A stretch of 64,000 bases of DNA, taken from contig NZ_RJLN01000012.1 of NCBI RefSeq assembly GCF_003725545.1, positions 1 through 64,000 of the forward strand. Reading direction: 5' to 3'. The DNA comes from Micromonospora solifontis. Lineage in GTDB: Bacteria; Actinomycetota; Actinomycetes; Mycobacteriales; Micromonosporaceae. Of this stretch, positions 1-8,430 are shown piece after piece. Both the position numbers and the translations under genes were made by a program. Position 1 is the first letter of the stretch, and each line of letters starts with the position of its first letter. The notes below the pieces were generated by a model. It was not told the origin of the DNA, made no database searches, and was given only the letters and a program-made list of their open reading frames with translations.

Positions 1-156
1 CCGGTCGACCGCGCCGACCAGGTCGGCCAGCGGCGCCAGCCAGGCCGGCGCGGCCAGCACCAGCTCCCGGCCCGGGAAGGCGGCCCGCAGCCCGCGCAGC
101 GCCGGCACCGCCGTCGCGAGGTCGCCGACCCCGAGTGCCCGCAGCACCAGGATCAC
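1..156 (-). CDS. Glycosyltransferase family 9 (heptosyltransferase-like), N-terminal fragment
   Basis: This gene runs off the left edge of the window, so only about 52 N-terminal residues are visible. They begin VILVLRALGVGDLATAVPAL, the first beta strand and the GxGD loop typical of ADP-heptose:LPS heptosyltransferase-like (GT9) enzymes. The GTG start overlaps the TGA stop of the preceding SDR gene as GTGA, which implies translational coupling at the end of the heptose operon. The likely role is transfer of a heptose or related sugar from its nucleotide donor to a surface glycan. It is the second GT9 in the cluster, the first being fused to a GmhB phosphatase. The acceptor cannot be inferred from the sequence. 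Confidence 0.75.
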   Translation of the reverse strand, partial: MILVLRALGVGDLATAVPALRGLRAAFPGRELVLAAPAWLAPLADLVGAVDR

Positions 157-857
157 GGGTACGAGGACTCCCGCTCGGCGCAGACCACCATCTCCCGTAC
201 CGCGCAGCCGGGCGGCTGGGAGAGGGCGAACATGATCGCGGCGGCGGTGTCGGCGGGCTCGTTGAGGGCCGCGTCCGGCCCGGGGCGGTACTGGGCGTCC
301 CGCTCGTCGAAGAAGGCGGTCCGCATCCCGCCCGGGATGAGCAGGGTGACGCCGACCGCGCCGGCCAGCTCGGCGGCGAGCGCGCGGGTGAAGCCGACCA
401 CCCCGAACTTCGCCGCGCAGTACGCGGTGGCGTCGCTGACCGCCTTGACCCCGAGCGTGGAGGCGACGGTGACGATGCTGCCCCGGGACGCCTCCAGGTA
501 GGGCAGCGCGGCCCGGATCACCGCCGCGGTGGCGAGCAGGTCCACCGCCACGATCCGCTCCCAGGTCTCGGCCGGTACGTCGGCCAGCTTTCCCGGCACG
601 TCCATGCCGGCGGCGGTCACCACGGCGTCCAGGCCGCCGGAGCGTTCCGCCAGCTCGCGGGTGGCCGCCTCGGCGGCCCGGGTGTCGGCCAGGTCGCACT
701 CGACCCAGGGCACCCCGTCGGCCGGCCGGTGCCGGTCCAGCACGAGGGGGCGGCCGCCGGCCCGGGCCACCGCGGTGACCACCGCGGCCCCGAGCCCGCT
801 GGACCCGCCGGTGACCAGGACGGTGGGGCCGGCCCCGGGTGGTGGACTGGTGGTCAT
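153..857 (-). CDS. SDR family oxidoreductase of the heptose cluster
   Basis: A 234-residue classical short-chain dehydrogenase. The TGGSSGLG nucleotide-binding motif lies near residue 17 and the YCAAK catalytic Tyr-Lys pair near residue 145, with a serine in the preceding TVAST strand. It is an NAD(P)-dependent oxidoreductase, probably acting on a sugar or sugar nucleotide made by its neighbours. It is too short, and of the wrong SDR subclass, to be the extended-SDR epimerase HldD, which this operon lacks. Its ATG overlaps the hldE stop by four bases (ATGA) and its stop overlaps the start of the GT9 gene. The substrate is unknown. Confidence 0.85.
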   Translation of the reverse strand: MTTSPPPGAGPTVLVTGGSSGLGAAVVTAVARAGGRPLVLDRHRPADGVPWVECDLADTRAAEAATRELAERSGGLDAVVTAAGMDVPGKLADVPAETWERIVAVDLLATAAVIRAALPYLEASRGSIVTVASTLGVKAVSDATAYCAAKFGVVGFTRALAAELAGAVGVTLLIPGGMRTAFFDERDAQYRPGPDAALNEPADTAAAIMFALSQPPGCAVREMVVCAERESSYP

Positions 858-2350
858 CGGGTTCCCTCCGCCGTCGGCCGGGGGACCGGTTCCCGGTGCG
901 CCCCGGCCGCCCGGACCGCCACCGGCCAGGTGGCGGAGCCGCGACCGGACCGGGCCGCCGCGATCATGTCGGTGGTGGACCGCCCGTCCAGGTACGGCAC
1001 GACCACCGTGCTCCCGCCCCAGCGGGCCAGGATCTCCGCCTCGGGCAGGGTCTCCTCGCCACCGCCGGTGGCGTAGTCGCCGCCCTTGACCCAGATGTCC
1101 GGACGCAACCAGGACAGCGCCGCGTGCGGGGTCGGCTCGTCGAAGATCAGCACCGCGTCGACGCAGCTCAGCGCGGCGAGCAGCCGGCTGCGGTCGCCCT
1201 GCGGCACGACCGGCCGTTCCGGGCCCTTGAGCCCGGCGACGCTGGCGTCGGAGTTGAGGCAGACGACCAGGCAGTCGCCGAGCTGGCGGGCCGCCTGCAG
1301 GGTCGCCACGTGCCCGGCGTGCAGCAGGTCGAAGCAGCCGCCGGTGGCGACCACCGTGCCGCCCGCCGCGCGTACCTCGGCCACCACCGCACCGGCCGCG
1401 GCCGCGCCGATCCGGTCCCCGCCCCCGCTCACCAGCACGGGCGAGGCGGCCCGCACCGGCGCGGGCAGCGCGGTGGCCACTCCCCCGCCGGCCACGTACG
1501 CGGACGCCTCGGCGACCGCCTCCTGCACCGCCTCGGAGACCAGCGCGCCCCGGGCCAGCGCGAGGGTGGCGGTGGCCGCGAAGCGGTCCCCGGCCCCGCA
1601 GGTGTCCCCCTCGGCGGCCGGCGCGGGCACCACCAGCGGGGTCGAGCCGGCGTGGCAGAGCAGCGCACCGTCGCCGCCCAGGGTCACCGCCACCGCGCCG
1701 GCCTGCCAGCGCTGCCGCAGCGCCTGGGCGCCCCGCGCGGCGGTGACCAGCCGGGACGCCCCGGGCGGCGCCTTCGCCAGCTCCCGCGCCTCGGACTCGT
1801 TGGGGGTGGCCAGCTGCACCCCGGGCACCGCCGCCGGGCCGCGCGGGTGCGGGTCCCAGACCACCGGGGCGCGGGTGGCGGCGAGCGCGGCCCGCAGCGC
1901 CGGCTGCCCGGCGACACCCCGGCCGTAGTCGCTGACCAGCACCGCGGCGGCGTCGGCGAGCAGGCGCAGCACCGCCTCGCTCGGCTCGCCCGGCTCGCCG
2001 GCCCGACCGCCCCGGTCGTGGCGCAGCAGCACCCGGCCCCGGGCCCGCAGCCGGACCTTCTCCGGCGTGGCCCCGGCCAGCGGCAGCGCGTACAACTGCA
2101 CCCCGGCGGCGGCGAGCAGCGCGCCGATCCGGGCCCCGCCGGCGTCGTCGGCGAGGGCGGTGACCAGCGCGACCTCCACGCCCGCGGCGGCCGCGGCGAA
2201 GACCGCGGCCAGGCCGGCGCCGCCGGGCCGGTCGACGTACGTGGTCTCGTCGAGCACCGGCACCGGGGAGTCCGGGCAGAGCCGGTTCACCGTCCCCTCG
2301 ACGTCCCGGTCCAGCAGGGTGTCACCGACCACCACCACGGGTCCCGTCAT
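854..2350 (-). CDS. hldE: Bifunctional heptose-7-phosphate kinase / heptose-1-phosphate adenylyltransferase
   Basis: A 498-residue two-domain protein. Residues 1 to about 310 form a PfkB/ribokinase domain with the GAGD anion-hole and catalytic motif at about 252-255. Residues 335-480 form a cytidylyltransferase-fold domain with GCFDLLHAGH (HxGH) at about 338-347 and WVKGGDY further on. This is the HldE architecture: phosphorylation of D-glycero-D-manno-heptose 7-phosphate at O-1, then AMP transfer to give ADP-heptose after the GmhB step. I chose the ATG at 2350 because AGGAGG lies about six bases upstream. An ATG at 2365 overlaps the gmhA stop (ATGA) and is an alternative. Both halves appear intact. 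Confidence 0.92.
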   Translation of the reverse strand: MTGPVVVVGDTLLDRDVEGTVNRLCPDSPVPVLDETTYVDRPGGAGLAAVFAAAAAGVEVALVTALADDAGGARIGALLAAAGVQLYALPLAGATPEKVRLRARGRVLLRHDRGGRAGEPGEPSEAVLRLLADAAAVLVSDYGRGVAGQPALRAALAATRAPVVWDPHPRGPAAVPGVQLATPNESEARELAKAPPGASRLVTAARGAQALRQRWQAGAVAVTLGGDGALLCHAGSTPLVVPAPAAEGDTCGAGDRFAATATLALARGALVSEAVQEAVAEASAYVAGGGVATALPAPVRAASPVLVSGGGDRIGAAAAGAVVAEVRAAGGTVVATGGCFDLLHAGHVATLQAARQLGDCLVVCLNSDASVAGLKGPERPVVPQGDRSRLLAALSCVDAVLIFDEPTPHAALSWLRPDIWVKGGDYATGGGEETLPEAEILARWGGSTVVVPYLDGRSTTDMIAAARSGRGSATWPVAVRAAGAHREPVPRPTAEGTR

Positions 2351-2361
2351 GCTCGACCTCC

Positions 2362-3042
2362 TCATCGGGCCTGCACCTCCCGGTCGGGGGCGTCCCCGAG
2401 CAGCACCTCGACCCCGGCACGTACCGGGGCGGCCCCGGTCCGCGCGGCCAGCGCCGCCGGCAGCGCCCGGTCGACGTACTCGCAGAGCACGTGCGTGGCG
2501 ACCAGGTGCAGCTCCTGCACCACCTGGCTCTCCGGCGAGTCGATGGCGAGCACGTCGTCGCAGAGTTCGGCCAGCGGGTTGGGGGCGGGGCCGGTGAAGG
2601 CCCAGCAGCGCAGGCCGGTGTCCCGGCCGGCGCGGGCGGCGGTGAGCAGGTTGGTGCTGGTGCCGCTGGTGGACATGAGCAGGAGGATGTCGTCGGGGCG
2701 GCCGTGGGCGCGCACGCCGCGGGCGTAGACCTCGTCGTAGCCGTAGTCGTTGCCGATGGCGGTCAGCGCGGAGGTTTCGGCGTGCAGGGCGATCGCGGAC
2801 AGTGGTTCGCGGTCGTCGCGGAGCTTGCCGACCAGTTCGGCGGTGAGGTGCTGGGCCTCGGCGGCGCTGCCGCCGTTGCCGGCCACCAGCAACCGGCCGC
2901 CACCGGCCAGCCGCTGCGCCACCTCCCCGCCCCAGCGGGCCAGTAGCTGCTCGGACTGCCGGAACGGCAGCAGCGCGGCGGCCAGGTGGGTGAGGTGGTC
3001 CTCGAGCACCGTGCCGCCGACGGCGGGACCCGGCGCCGCCAT
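2362..3042 (-). CDS. gmhA: Sedoheptulose-7-phosphate isomerase (SIS domain)
   Basis: A 226-residue single-SIS-domain protein that fits GmhA, which converts sedoheptulose 7-phosphate to D-glycero-D-manno-heptose 7-phosphate. Visible motifs are GNGGSAAEAQHLTAELVG (phosphate loop plus His/Glu metal or catalytic residues), AIGNDYGYDE, the STSGTSTN phosphate-binding loop and a C-terminal QELHLVATH helix with the second His/Glu pair. Its start overlaps the stop of the upstream glycosyltransferase as TGATG, so translation is probably coupled. It provides the first committed step of the pathway continued by hldE and the gmhB domain. The C-terminal 30 residues are Ala/Val-rich and less conserved in appearance. 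Confidence 0.92.
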   Translation of the reverse strand: MAAPGPAVGGTVLEDHLTHLAAALLPFRQSEQLLARWGGEVAQRLAGGGRLLVAGNGGSAAEAQHLTAELVGKLRDDREPLSAIALHAETSALTAIGNDYGYDEVYARGVRAHGRPDDILLLMSTSGTSTNLLTAARAGRDTGLRCWAFTGPAPNPLAELCDDVLAIDSPESQVVQELHLVATHVLCEYVDRALPAALAARTGAAPVRAGVEVLLGDAPDREVQAR

Positions 3043-4259
3043 CAGGCGACCACCCGGGTGGGCCGACGCACGGTGGACACCTCGGCGTACAGCTCCGCCA
3101 GCCGTTCCGCCGTGGTGGTCCAGGAGTAGCGGTTGCGGGCCCGCTCCAGTGCCGCGGTGGCGTACGCGAAGCGGCGGATCCGGTCGCCCAGCAGCCCGCG
3201 GATCGCCGCCCCGAGCGCCGCCGGGTCGCGGGCCGGCACCAGATCGCCGGTGCGACCCGCGACCACCGTGTCGATCAGGCCGCCGACCGCGGTGCCGATC
3301 ACCGGCACCCCGCACGCCATCGCCTCCAGCGGGGTGAGGCCGAAGGGCTCGTACCAGGGGGCGGCGACCAGCACGTCCGCCGACCGGTACCAGCGGCCCA
3401 TCTCCTCGCGGGGCACCGCGCCGATCAGCCTCACCCGGTCGGCGACGCCGCACGACTCGGCGAGGGCCCGCAGCCGCAGCGCGTACGGGTCGGTCTCCAG
3501 CAGCCCGGCCGGCGGGCCGCCGACCACCACGCACTCCGCGTCGGGCACCAGCGCGGTGGCCCGGATGACGTCCTGGAAGCCCTTGCGCTCGACCAGCCGG
3601 CCCACGGTGAGGATGCGCGGACGGTCCCCGTCCCGCTCGGCGACCGGGCCGAGCGGGGCGAAGGTGGACAGGTTCACCCCGGACGGGACGACCGTCATCC
3701 GGGACCGGGGCACGCCCATCCGGACCAGCTCGGCGACCTCGTCCTGGCACTGGGCCACCACCCGGTCGACCGAGCGGCCCAGTTCCCGCTCGTGGGTCAG
3801 CCGGCCCGGCGGGCTGGTGTCCTGCGCGCCCTGGTGGCGTCGCTTCACCGTGCCGAGGGCGTGGTACGTCTGCACCACCGGCACCCCGGTGCGCCGGCCG
3901 GCGGCGAGGCCGGCGAGACCGCTCATCCAGAAGTGCGCGTGCACCACCTCGGGTTGCCAGTCGCCGGTGCGCCACCGCTCGGCCAGCCACTCCCCGAACG
4001 CCGGCATGTACGGCAGCAGGTCGTCCTTGGCCACCGGCTCGGCCGGCCCGGCGGGGACGTGCACCACGTCGTACCCGTCGGGGGTGCGGACCGTCACGGG
4101 CAGGTCCACGGCGTCGAGCCGGGTGTAGACCCGCACCTCGTGGCCGGCGGCGGAGAGCGCGGCGGAGAGCTCCGCGACATGCGTGTTCTGGCCACCGGCG
4201 TCCTCCCCGCCGAGGACGGCGAGCGGACTGGCGTGCTCCGAGATCATCGCGATGCGCAT
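3042..4259 (-). CDS. Glycosyltransferase family 4
   Basis: A 405-residue GT-B fold protein starting MRIAMISEHASPLAVLGGED. The glycine-rich donor loop GGEDAGGQNTHVAEL is near the N terminus and the GT4 EPFGLTPLEAMACG (E-x7-E) motif is near residue 300. Such enzymes are cytoplasmic retaining glycosyltransferases using a nucleotide sugar. The ATG is preceded by GGAGGAAGT, a good ribosome-binding site. The first 16 bases overlap the end of the next upstream glycosyltransferase. Its place directly before gmhA makes a role in assembling a heptose-containing glycan likely, but donor and acceptor are unknown. It also resembles sucrose-phosphate-synthase-like GT4 proteins at its N terminus. Confidence 0.88.
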   Translation of the reverse strand: MRIAMISEHASPLAVLGGEDAGGQNTHVAELSAALSAAGHEVRVYTRLDAVDLPVTVRTPDGYDVVHVPAGPAEPVAKDDLLPYMPAFGEWLAERWRTGDWQPEVVHAHFWMSGLAGLAAGRRTGVPVVQTYHALGTVKRRHQGAQDTSPPGRLTHERELGRSVDRVVAQCQDEVAELVRMGVPRSRMTVVPSGVNLSTFAPLGPVAERDGDRPRILTVGRLVERKGFQDVIRATALVPDAECVVVGGPPAGLLETDPYALRLRALAESCGVADRVRLIGAVPREEMGRWYRSADVLVAAPWYEPFGLTPLEAMACGVPVIGTAVGGLIDTVVAGRTGDLVPARDPAALGAAIRGLLGDRIRRFAYATAALERARNRYSWTTTAERLAELYAEVSTVRRPTRVVA

Positions 4260-5218
4260 ACTTCCTCCTCCAGCAGCCGGTCCCAATCGGCGAGAAAACG
4301 CTCCAGGCCGTAGCGGTTCCGTGCGGCGGCCCGGGCCTCGGCACCCGCCCGGCGGGCGGCGGACGGGTCGTCGACGAAGCCCCGGGCCGCCGCCAGCAGC
4401 ACGTCGACCCGGGTGGAGAGGGCGCCGGCGGACGGGGGCACCGCCTCCACGGCCTCGGTGGTGGCCAGCGCCACCACGGGCATGCCCATGGTCATCGCCT
4501 CGATCAGGCTCAGCCCGAGGGAGGTCCACCGGCACAGGTGCAGGTACGCCCGCCGCCGGGCCAACTCGGCGTGCATGGCGTGCTGCGGCACGTCGTCGTG
4601 GCTGGTCAGCCGCTCCAGGGGCAGGCCGAGGTGGTCGGCGAGCCCGGCCACCTTCATGCCGTAGACGTCCAGCGGGGCGATCTCGGCGAACCGGGCCAGC
4701 AGGTCGGTGCCGGTGACCCGCCAGCGGCGGACCGGCTCGTTGATGACCACCGCGAGCCGGTCCAGCTCGCCGGTCCACTCGACGGCCGGGGCGACCACCC
4801 CGTGCTCGACCACCGCCGTGCGGGTGCCGCCGTTGTCCCAGAACAGCTCGTTGAAGTGGGTGACGTGGGTGAGCAGCAGGTCGTCCCGGTCGGCCATCGG
4901 GTGCCGGGTGTTCGGCACGTCGCCCTTCGGCGTGTTGTGCTCCACATAGATCGCCGGCACGTCGCGGCCCACCCGCCGGCCCAGCCAGTCGCAGGCCAGG
5001 TCGAACTCCTCGGGACGTTGCAGGATCACCAGGTCGACCTCCGCCCGGCGCAGCTCCTGCGGGGTCACCTCGACGGCCGTGTCCGGCCACGGGTACGTGC
5101 GCGCCCGGCCCAGCCCGTACGGGCCCCGGTCCGGGGTGACCGGCACCAGGTAGCGGTGCTTGCCGTGCACGAACGATGTCGTCCACGACCCGTGCACGTG
5201 CCAGACCAGGACGTTCAT
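4244..5218 (-). CDS. Glycosyltransferase (GT-B fold, GT1/GT4-like)
   Basis: A 324-residue protein starting MNVLVWHVHGSW. The first half has VDLVILQRPEEFDLA and YVEHNTPKGDVPNTRHP, the second half LGLSLIEAMTMGMPVVALATTEA, which matches the C-terminal donor-binding region of GT4-type glycosyltransferases. Similar proteins sit next to GmhA/GT4 clusters in actinomycetes (family knowledge, not searched here). The ATG overlaps the stop of the upstream gmhB-GT9 fusion by four bases (ATGA), and the 3' end overlaps the following GT4 gene by 16 bases. It is probably one of several transferases building the same glycan. The specific sugar cannot be read from the sequence. Confidence 0.82.
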   Translation of the reverse strand: MNVLVWHVHGSWTTSFVHGKHRYLVPVTPDRGPYGLGRARTYPWPDTAVEVTPQELRRAEVDLVILQRPEEFDLACDWLGRRVGRDVPAIYVEHNTPKGDVPNTRHPMADRDDLLLTHVTHFNELFWDNGGTRTAVVEHGVVAPAVEWTGELDRLAVVINEPVRRWRVTGTDLLARFAEIAPLDVYGMKVAGLADHLGLPLERLTSHDDVPQHAMHAELARRRAYLHLCRWTSLGLSLIEAMTMGMPVVALATTEAVEAVPPSAGALSTRVDVLLAAARGFVDDPSAARRAGAEARAAARNRYGLERFLADWDRLLEEEVCASR

Positions 5219-6936
5219 CGCGTCACCCCACCGGTGGCCGGCACCGTCCCGACCGGCTCCGGTGGCCCGGCGGGTACGCCGAGCAGCCGCAGCGCCTCCA
5301 GCACCCGGCCCGGTTCCACGTCGGTGAGGCAGGGGTGGCCGGGTACCGGGCAGCGGGTGGCCCGGGTGTCCCGGCAGGCGGCCCCGGCGTCGCCGAGCCG
5401 CACGGTCGGCACCCGGTAGGGCCCCCACTGTCCGAACGGGACGGTCGGGGCGAAGAGGCTGACCACCGGTACGCCGAGCGCGGCCGCCAGGTGCGCCGGG
5501 CCGGTGTTGCCGACGACCAGCGCGCCGGCCCGGGCGACGACCGCGGCCAGCTCGGCGAGTCCGGTGCGGCCACCCAGGTCGGCGCCCCCGGCGGCGGCGA
5601 CCCGGGCGGTCAGCTCCCGCTCGTCGGGGCCGCCGGTGACCACCACCCGGTAGCCGGCGGCCGCGAGCACCCGGACGATCCGGGTGGCCAGCTCGGACGG
5701 GCAGGCCCGGGTCTCCGCCGAGGAGCCGGGGTGCAGCACGACGTACCCCGGGGTGCCGAGCGCGGCCGGGGCCGGCGGCAGCCGGTCCATCCGCAACCGC
5801 AGTTCCGGCTCGTCGTCGGCGGGCAGCGCGAAGCCGGCCGCCGCGGCGAGGGAGAGTGCCCGTTCCGGTTCGGGCACCCCGACGGGTACGCGGTGCCGCA
5901 CGTCCAGCAGGGAGCCGGGGTAGTCGTCGCTGATCGCGCTGATCCGGGGCACCCCGGCCAGCCGGAGCAGCAGGGCCAGGGGCAGTGCGGACTGGTGGAA
6001 CGAGGTGAAGATCACGGCTTCGTCCGCGCCGACGGCGGCCAGCCGGTCGGTGAGGCCGCGCAGCCCGGCCGGGTCGACCGGCGGCGCCGGGGCGTCGATC
6101 CAGGGCAGCGGCCATTCGATGATCTCGTCGACGCCGGGCAGCAGCTCCGCTGCGGCCCGGCCGCGTGGCCCGCAGAGCAGCACCACCCGCTCCGCGCCGG
6201 CTGCCACGGCCCGGATGCCCGGGCCGGTGACCAGCACGTCCCCGGCCGCGTCGCTGCGCACCACCAGGACGGTGCCCCGGCGGGACGGCGGGTCGGGCGC
6301 GGCCACCAGCCGCATCCGGCGGAGGATCTCGGCGACCGCGTCGGGCAGGTCCACCGCCACGGTCGGCGCGGCGGCCACCTCCGCCGATCGGGTGGCCGGG
6401 GTGGGTACCAGGATCCCGGCGGCACCGGCCGCGGCGGCGGCGGTCATGTCCGCGCCGATGTCCCCGACCATCACGCAGCGGGCCGGGGTGGTGCCGAGCG
6501 CCCGGGCGGCGGCGTGCACCAGGCCCGGGGCGGGTTTGCGGCAGCCGCAGCCGTCCGGCTCCCCGTGCGGGCAGATCTGCCAGGTGTGGAACGGCCCGAG
6601 CAGCTCCTCCACCCGGGCGTTGACCCGACGCAGGTCCTCGCCGGAGAAGCAGCCCCGGGCCAGGCCGGACTGGTTGCTCACCACCGCCAGGCGCAGGCCC
6701 GCCGCGCGCAGCCGGTCCACGGCCTCCCGCGCGCCGGGCATCGGGCGGACCTTCTCCGGGTCGCCGTTGTAGGGCACGTCCTCGATCAGCGTGCCGTCCC
6801 GGTCCAGCAGGACCGCGTCGTACAGGCCGGACGGGAGCCGGCCAGCACCCGGGTCAACCCGGGCTGACCTGCACTGATCCCGCTCGTGGTCCCGTCGCAC
6901 GGGCGGCGGGTTCCCGACCCCCCGAGGAGTAAACAT
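5215..6936 (-). CDS. Fusion: heptose-1,7-bisphosphate 7-phosphatase (GmhB-like) + GT9 heptosyltransferase
   Basis: A protein of about 573 residues joining two pathway steps. Residues 38-190 are a HAD-IIIA phosphatase with the nucleophile motif DRDGT at 45-49, VVSNQSG, and a zinc loop Cys-Pro-His...Cys-Gly-Cys (CPHGEPDGCGC) as in GmhB. Residues about 215-560 form a GT9 domain with VVRSDAAGDVLVTGPGIRA, VVLHPGSSAETR and VVGNTGPAHLAAALGVPVVSLF. The fusion would dephosphorylate heptose 1,7-bisphosphate and transfer heptose. The start is uncertain: ATG at 6936 has no clear Shine-Dalgarno, and an in-frame GTG at 6900 is an alternative. It is the first gene of the operon, downstream of a SigB-like promoter motif. 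Confidence 0.85.
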   Translation of the reverse strand: MFTPRGVGNPPPVRRDHERDQCRSARVDPGAGRLPSGLYDAVLLDRDGTLIEDVPYNGDPEKVRPMPGAREAVDRLRAAGLRLAVVSNQSGLARGCFSGEDLRRVNARVEELLGPFHTWQICPHGEPDGCGCRKPAPGLVHAAARALGTTPARCVMVGDIGADMTAAAAAGAAGILVPTPATRSAEVAAAPTVAVDLPDAVAEILRRMRLVAAPDPPSRRGTVLVVRSDAAGDVLVTGPGIRAVAAGAERVVLLCGPRGRAAAELLPGVDEIIEWPLPWIDAPAPPVDPAGLRGLTDRLAAVGADEAVIFTSFHQSALPLALLLRLAGVPRISAISDDYPGSLLDVRHRVPVGVPEPERALSLAAAAGFALPADDEPELRLRMDRLPPAPAALGTPGYVVLHPGSSAETRACPSELATRIVRVLAAAGYRVVVTGGPDERELTARVAAAGGADLGGRTGLAELAAVVARAGALVVGNTGPAHLAAALGVPVVSLFAPTVPFGQWGPYRVPTVRLGDAGAACRDTRATRCPVPGHPCLTDVEPGRVLEALRLLGVPAGPPEPVGTVPATGGVTR

Positions 6937-6974
6937 CAACTTCGGCGGAGCCGCCTCCGCCGCCCGGTCCGGCG

Positions 6975-7000
6975 ATACCCGCCGCCGCCGAGAAGCTAAC
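6975..7000 (-). promoter_or_regulatory. Candidate SigB/SigF-type promoter of the heptose operon
   Basis: On the minus strand GTTA is followed after 16 bases by GGGTAT, matching the GNNT-N14-16-GGGTAC/T pattern known for actinomycete stress sigma factors. It lies about 38 bases upstream of the ATG at 6936. It is one of several such motifs in the window. Activity is inferred. Confidence 0.4.
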
Positions 7001-7046
7001 CCGGGTGGCCCGTTAACCGGGGACCCACCGGGGGTACGGGACACCG

Positions 7047-7493
7047 GTGGCGATTGTGGAGAAAGTGATCGACGCGCCCCCGCAGCAGGTCTTCGACGTG
7101 CTCGCCGACGGGTGGACGTACAGCGACTGGGTGGTGGGCACGGCGCACGTGCGCGACGTGGACGACACCTGGCCCCGGGTGGGCAGCCGGCTGCACCACC
7201 GGGCCGGGCCCTGGCCGTTGTCGTTGCAGGACGCCTCGACCGTGCTGGCCTGCGAGGCGCCGCACCGGCTGGTGCTCCGGGCCGGGCTCTGGCCGGCGGG
7301 CGAGGCGACCGTGTCCTTCGCGCTGGAGCCGCTGCCGGACGGCCGGACCCGGGTCACCATCGACGAGGACTTCGCGGCGGGGCCGCTGCGCTGGATCCGG
7401 ACGAAACTCAACGACCTGGTGCTGCACCTGCGCAACAAGGAGACGTTGAACCGGCTCTCCGACATCGCCACCCGGCAGAAGGCGGACCGCTGA
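7047..7493 (+). CDS. SRPBCC (START-like) family protein
   Basis: A 148-residue helix-grip protein starting with GTG (VAIVEKVIDAPPQQVFDVLA). This opening is characteristic of the polyketide cyclase/dehydrase SRPBCC family, whose members bind hydrophobic ligands in a deep pocket. The middle has DVDDTWPRVGSRLHHRAGPWP and the C-terminal helix holds LNDLVLHLRNKETLNRLSDIA. It is divergent from the heptose operon across about 110 bases and upstream of the mannosyltransferase gene. The ligand and role are unknown. No catalytic residues are recognisable. Confidence 0.8.
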   Translation: MAIVEKVIDAPPQQVFDVLADGWTYSDWVVGTAHVRDVDDTWPRVGSRLHHRAGPWPLSLQDASTVLACEAPHRLVLRAGLWPAGEATVSFALEPLPDGRTRVTIDEDFAAGPLRWIRTKLNDLVLHLRNKETLNRLSDIATRQKADR

Positions 7494-7589
7494 GCGCCAC
7501 GACGCTCCGGACGGGCGTCTGTGCGGAGCGCACCGGACCGACTGGCTACCCTCTCAGGTGAACCTGTCGGCCGACCGAGGAAGTCCGTG

Positions 7590-8357
7590 ATGATCGAACC
7601 CGTGCAGTTGCCCTCCCCGTGGCGCGACGCACGTCTGACCGTCGTCGTTCCCACCTACAACGAGGCGGGCAACCTCCCGGCGCTGATCGAGCGGCTTCTC
7701 GCCCTGCCGCTGCCGGGTCTGAAGGTGCTCGTGGCGGACGACAACTCCCCGGACGGGACCGGTGAGGTCGCCGACAAGCTGGCCGCCGAGCACCCGGAGC
7801 AGGTGACGGTGGTGCACCGTCCCGGCAAGGAGGGCCTGGGCCGGGCGTACGTGGACGGGATCGGTCGGGCGCTGGCGGACGGCGCGGACTTCGTCGCGCA
7901 GATGGACGCCGACCTGTCGCACCCGCCGGAGGCGCTGCCCGGCATGCTCGGCGCGCTGCTCTCCACCCAGGCCGGCGTGGTCATCGGCTCCCGGTACGTG
8001 CCGGGCGGCGAGCTCGACGAGAACTGGCCGCTGTACCGGCGCGCGCTCAGCGGCTGGGCCAACCTCTACGTGCACACCCTGCTCCAGGTGCGGATCCGGG
8101 ACCTGACCGCCGGCTTCAAGATCTGGCGCGCGGACGCGCTGCGCGACATCGGCCTGGACCGGGTGCAGTCCAACGGCTACAGCTTCCAGGTGGAGATGCA
8201 CTACCTGGCCACCAAGCTGGGCCACACCATCCTGGAGGTGCCGATCCGCTTCGAGGAGCGGCGCGAGGGCCTGTCGAAGATGACCACCGCCACCAAGATC
8301 GAGAGTGCGCTGATGCCGTTCCGGCTGCGCGCCAAGCACCGCAAGCTGGAGCGCTGA
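7590..8357 (+). CDS. ppm1: Polyprenol monophosphomannose synthase (GT2)
   Basis: A 255-residue GT2 enzyme of the dolichol-phosphate mannosyltransferase type. Motifs are VVVPTYNEAGNLPALIERLL, VADDNSPDGTGE and the metal-binding QMDADLSHPPEAL, followed by DLTAGFKIWR and YSFQVEMHYLA. It transfers mannose from GDP-mannose to polyprenol phosphate at the inner membrane face, supplying donors for lipoglycans and protein O-mannosylation. There is no fused apolipoprotein N-acyltransferase domain as in Mycobacterium tuberculosis Ppm1. The ATG at 7590 is chosen over the adjacent GTG at 7587 because GAGGAAG then sits six bases upstream. A strong hairpin follows the stop. Confidence 0.9.
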   Translation: MIEPVQLPSPWRDARLTVVVPTYNEAGNLPALIERLLALPLPGLKVLVADDNSPDGTGEVADKLAAEHPEQVTVVHRPGKEGLGRAYVDGIGRALADGADFVAQMDADLSHPPEALPGMLGALLSTQAGVVIGSRYVPGGELDENWPLYRRALSGWANLYVHTLLQVRIRDLTAGFKIWRADALRDIGLDRVQSNGYSFQVEMHYLATKLGHTILEVPIRFEERREGLSKMTTATKIESALMPFRLRAKHRKLER

Positions 8358-8367
8358 CTCCCGCTCG

Positions 8368-8417
8368 AACGGCCCGCCCGGTTCTTCACCAACAGTGACG
8401 GAGCCGGGCGGGCTGTT
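8368..8417 (+). terminator. Intrinsic-type terminator after the mannosyltransferase gene
   Basis: GGCCCGCCCGGTTC at 8371-8384 pairs with GAGCCGGGCGGGCT at 8401-8414, with two wobble pairs and a 16-base loop. AAC/GTT extend the stem. There is no long U tract, which is usual in high-GC actinomycetes. Confidence 0.7.
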
Positions 8418-8430
8418 GCCATCGCCTGCT

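Noticed and set aside
839..2728. Long plus-strand open frame of 629 codons opposite hldE
   Set aside because: It is Arg/Gly/Pro-rich without domain character and lies antisense to hldE and gmhA, whose frames carry clear catalytic motifs. Long shadow ORFs are expected at this GC content.
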